The notes under the pieces: generated by a model
Seen by the model: only the letters and a program-made list of their open reading frames with translations
What the model was told of the DNA's origin: nothing
Databases searched by the model: none
From: an uncultured Alistipes sp.
GTDB taxonomy: Bacteria; Bacteroidota; Bacteroidia; Bacteroidales; Rikenellaceae
Assembly: GCA_910583985.1 (NCBI GenBank)
Contig: CAJTYA010000013.1
Location: 1-64,000, forward strand
Length of the DNA stretch: 64,000 bases
Direction: 5' to 3'
Shown: piece after piece, positions 62,879-64,000 of the stretch
Layout: every line of letters starts with the position of its first letter
Position numbering within the stretch: position 1 is the first letter of the stretch
Made by a program: the position numbers and the translations under genes

Positions 62879-64000
62879 TCACTCCAGCACCTCGACCTCG
62901 GCGATTCCTTCCTCCACCGCATTGATTTCGCCGCACAGCGCATCGGCCTCCTGCCGGCTGTCGAAATTGCCGATCGTATAGACGATGCTGCCGTCGTCGG
63001 CCGCACCGCGCGCTAATGTCAGTTCCTGCTCGGACGAACGGGCATCGGCGATTTCCCGAATCCGTTCGCCGAGCGATTCGCCCTGTCTCACGATGCGGAC
63101 CCGGTAAAGCGTTTCGGACGAACGGTCGGACGAGGCGCTTTCGCCCCCGATCATTTCGAACTCGCCGTTGCGCCATACGACGATCTCCGGTTTACGGAAA
63201 CCCATTCCCCGGAGCTCGGCCAAAGCGGCTTCGGCCTCGGCCAGTTCCCGGAACGCCCCCGCGCAATAGCGGTAGCGCCCCTCCTCGGTCTTATCGTAGC
63301 AGAGCGGCGAAACGCCCTTGAAAATCGAAACCGGTTGCTTCTGCGTGAAAGCCCCCAGTTGGATGCGGTAGACCGTTCCACGCTGCTGCGTCTCGTTTTC
63401 GGGAATCGGATTGCGGCTGTTGTACACCGAAGGAGAATGCCTTTCGACGGGAGCGTATACGATGAAAATCCGTTCTTGGGGAGCGATCGCGGGCAGCGCG
63501 TAAGACTGCGTGTCGGCCTGCAGGGCGGCGATGCAGCGCCGGAGCGAGTCTTCGGCCGCCGAATAGCCGAGCAAACCGGCGAGCGTCCGTTCGTAGTCGA
63601 GCACCAGCCTCCTCTGCAACGGATATTCGAACAGCACCGCCGATGCGACGCTGTCCTGCACCGCGGCGACCGCCTGCCGGTTTTTCTGGAAACGCTGTCC
63701 GAACTCGTCCAGCAGTTCGGTCTTTCCCATCTTGTCGAGCAGATAGTTGTAGGCATAGACCTTGTCGTCGTATATGCCGGACCAGACCCGCGTGAGCGAA
63801 TCCTCGACGGCCCGGTTGAGCGAGGCGACCGACCCGATCATCGAATAGACCACCTCGGCCTCCACACGAGAGCTCATCGTATCGTACTGCCGCGCGAGCG
63901 AATCCAGCTTCCGGTAATTGGACCGGTACAGGTCGATCCATCGCCCCGGCTCGGTCTCGCGGCTCCGCGCTTCGAGCAGCGCATCGTAATCCTGCTGCGG
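62879..64000 (-). CDS. SPOR-domain protein, 5' end outside the window
   Basis: The visible 373 residues run off the right edge, so the start is missing. The N-terminal part is helical (DYDALLEARSRETE; AVEDSLTRVWSGIYDDKVYA). Two repeats that look like SPOR domains follow: YRIQLGAFTQKQPVSIFKGV ending FRKPEIVVW (about residues 185-270 of the visible part) and LYRVRIVRQGESLGERIREI ending VEVLE (about 290-373). SPOR domains bind denuded glycan strands at the division site, so a cell-envelope role is likely. I do not know the family of the N-terminal region. Confidence 0.72.
   Translation of the reverse strand, partial: PQQDYDALLEARSRETEPGRWIDLYRSNYRKLDSLARQYDTMSSRVEAEVVYSMIGSVASLNRAVEDSLTRVWSGIYDDKVYAYNYLLDKMGKTELLDEFGQRFQKNRQAVAAVQDSVASAVLFEYPLQRRLVLDYERTLAGLLGYSAAEDSLRRCIAALQADTQSYALPAIAPQERIFIVYAPVERHSPSVYNSRNPIPENETQQRGTVYRIQLGAFTQKQPVSIFKGVSPLCYDKTEEGRYRYCAGAFRELAEAEAALAELRGMGFRKPEIVVWRNGEFEMIGGESASSDRSSETLYRVRIVRQGESLGERIREIADARSSEQELTLARGAADDGSIVYTIGNFDSRQEADALCGEINAVEEGIAEVEVLE

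Overview
The window looks like chromosomal DNA of a high-GC member of the Bacteroidales, most like Alistipes or a related Rikenellaceae genus. The evidence is a GC-rich coding bias, Bacteroidota-type -7 promoter boxes (TAnnTTTG) in front of many genes, few Shine-Dalgarno sites, a Rho factor with a long low-complexity insertion, a SusC-like TonB receptor, a choloylglycine-hydrolase homologue and many secreted lipoproteins. Apart from two tRNA genes the window is protein-coding. I see no rRNA, CRISPR array, insertion sequence, integrase or phage gene.

Layout. 1-5.0 kb: end of a Gfo/Idh oxidoreductase, an NlpE-like lipoprotein, mscL and a large TonB-dependent receptor. 5.4-10 kb (minus): a secreted phosphodiesterase-like protein, a LytTR regulator with its LytS-type kinase, a gamma-carbonic anhydrase and mazG. 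10.2-15.2 kb (plus): a three-gene cell-wall sugar operon (NamZ, GH20 hexosaminidase, class C serine hydrolase). 15.6-22.9 kb: rho and kdsB, then divergently an acyl-CoA reductase with a pentapeptide-repeat protein, a pRiA4b-ORF3-like protein with miaA, and a choloylglycine-hydrolase-like enzyme. 23-29 kb: tRNA-Leu, small proteins, two tandem secreted TIM-barrel paralogues and a lower-GC locus with a structured RNA element and tandem promoter repeats. 29-41 kb: GH78 rhamnosidase, MATE exporter with CDGSH protein, four small secreted proteins or lipoproteins, guaA and pheT. 41.7-47.5 kb: membrane proteins, an unassigned terminator and a second copy of the structured RNA locus in front of a TM2 protein. 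47.6-52.2 kb: an AraC regulator followed by small redox and hydrolase genes. 52.6-64 kb: mdh, tRNA-Gly, lepA, a UbiA prenyltransferase, an ACT-domain regulator, lysC-lysA, nfeD-floA and a truncated SPOR-domain protein.

The most interesting signal is non-coding. Two loci 17 kb apart (about 28.55-29.08 kb minus and 45.55-45.94 kb plus) share a nearly identical 31-bp promoter block (29 of 31 identical), an upstream CGGGC/GCCCG hairpin repeated in tandem, a conserved leader core (ACATAT, AAGAA, GCGTTA, GCT) and a rod-shaped RNA with the same internal loops (AA opposite ACC; ATTT opposite AGGTA) although the stem sequences differ by compensatory changes. This looks like a two-member structured RNA family, either stand-alone RNAs resembling 6S RNA or cis-acting leaders. 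Each sits just upstream of a small envelope-protein gene.

Metabolically the window holds housekeeping functions (GMP synthesis, Phe-tRNA charging, lysine/DAP synthesis, KDO activation, malate dehydrogenase, quinone-type prenylation) mixed with gut-adapted secreted enzymes (rhamnosidase, peptidoglycan-sugar hydrolases, bile-salt-hydrolase-like Ntn hydrolase).
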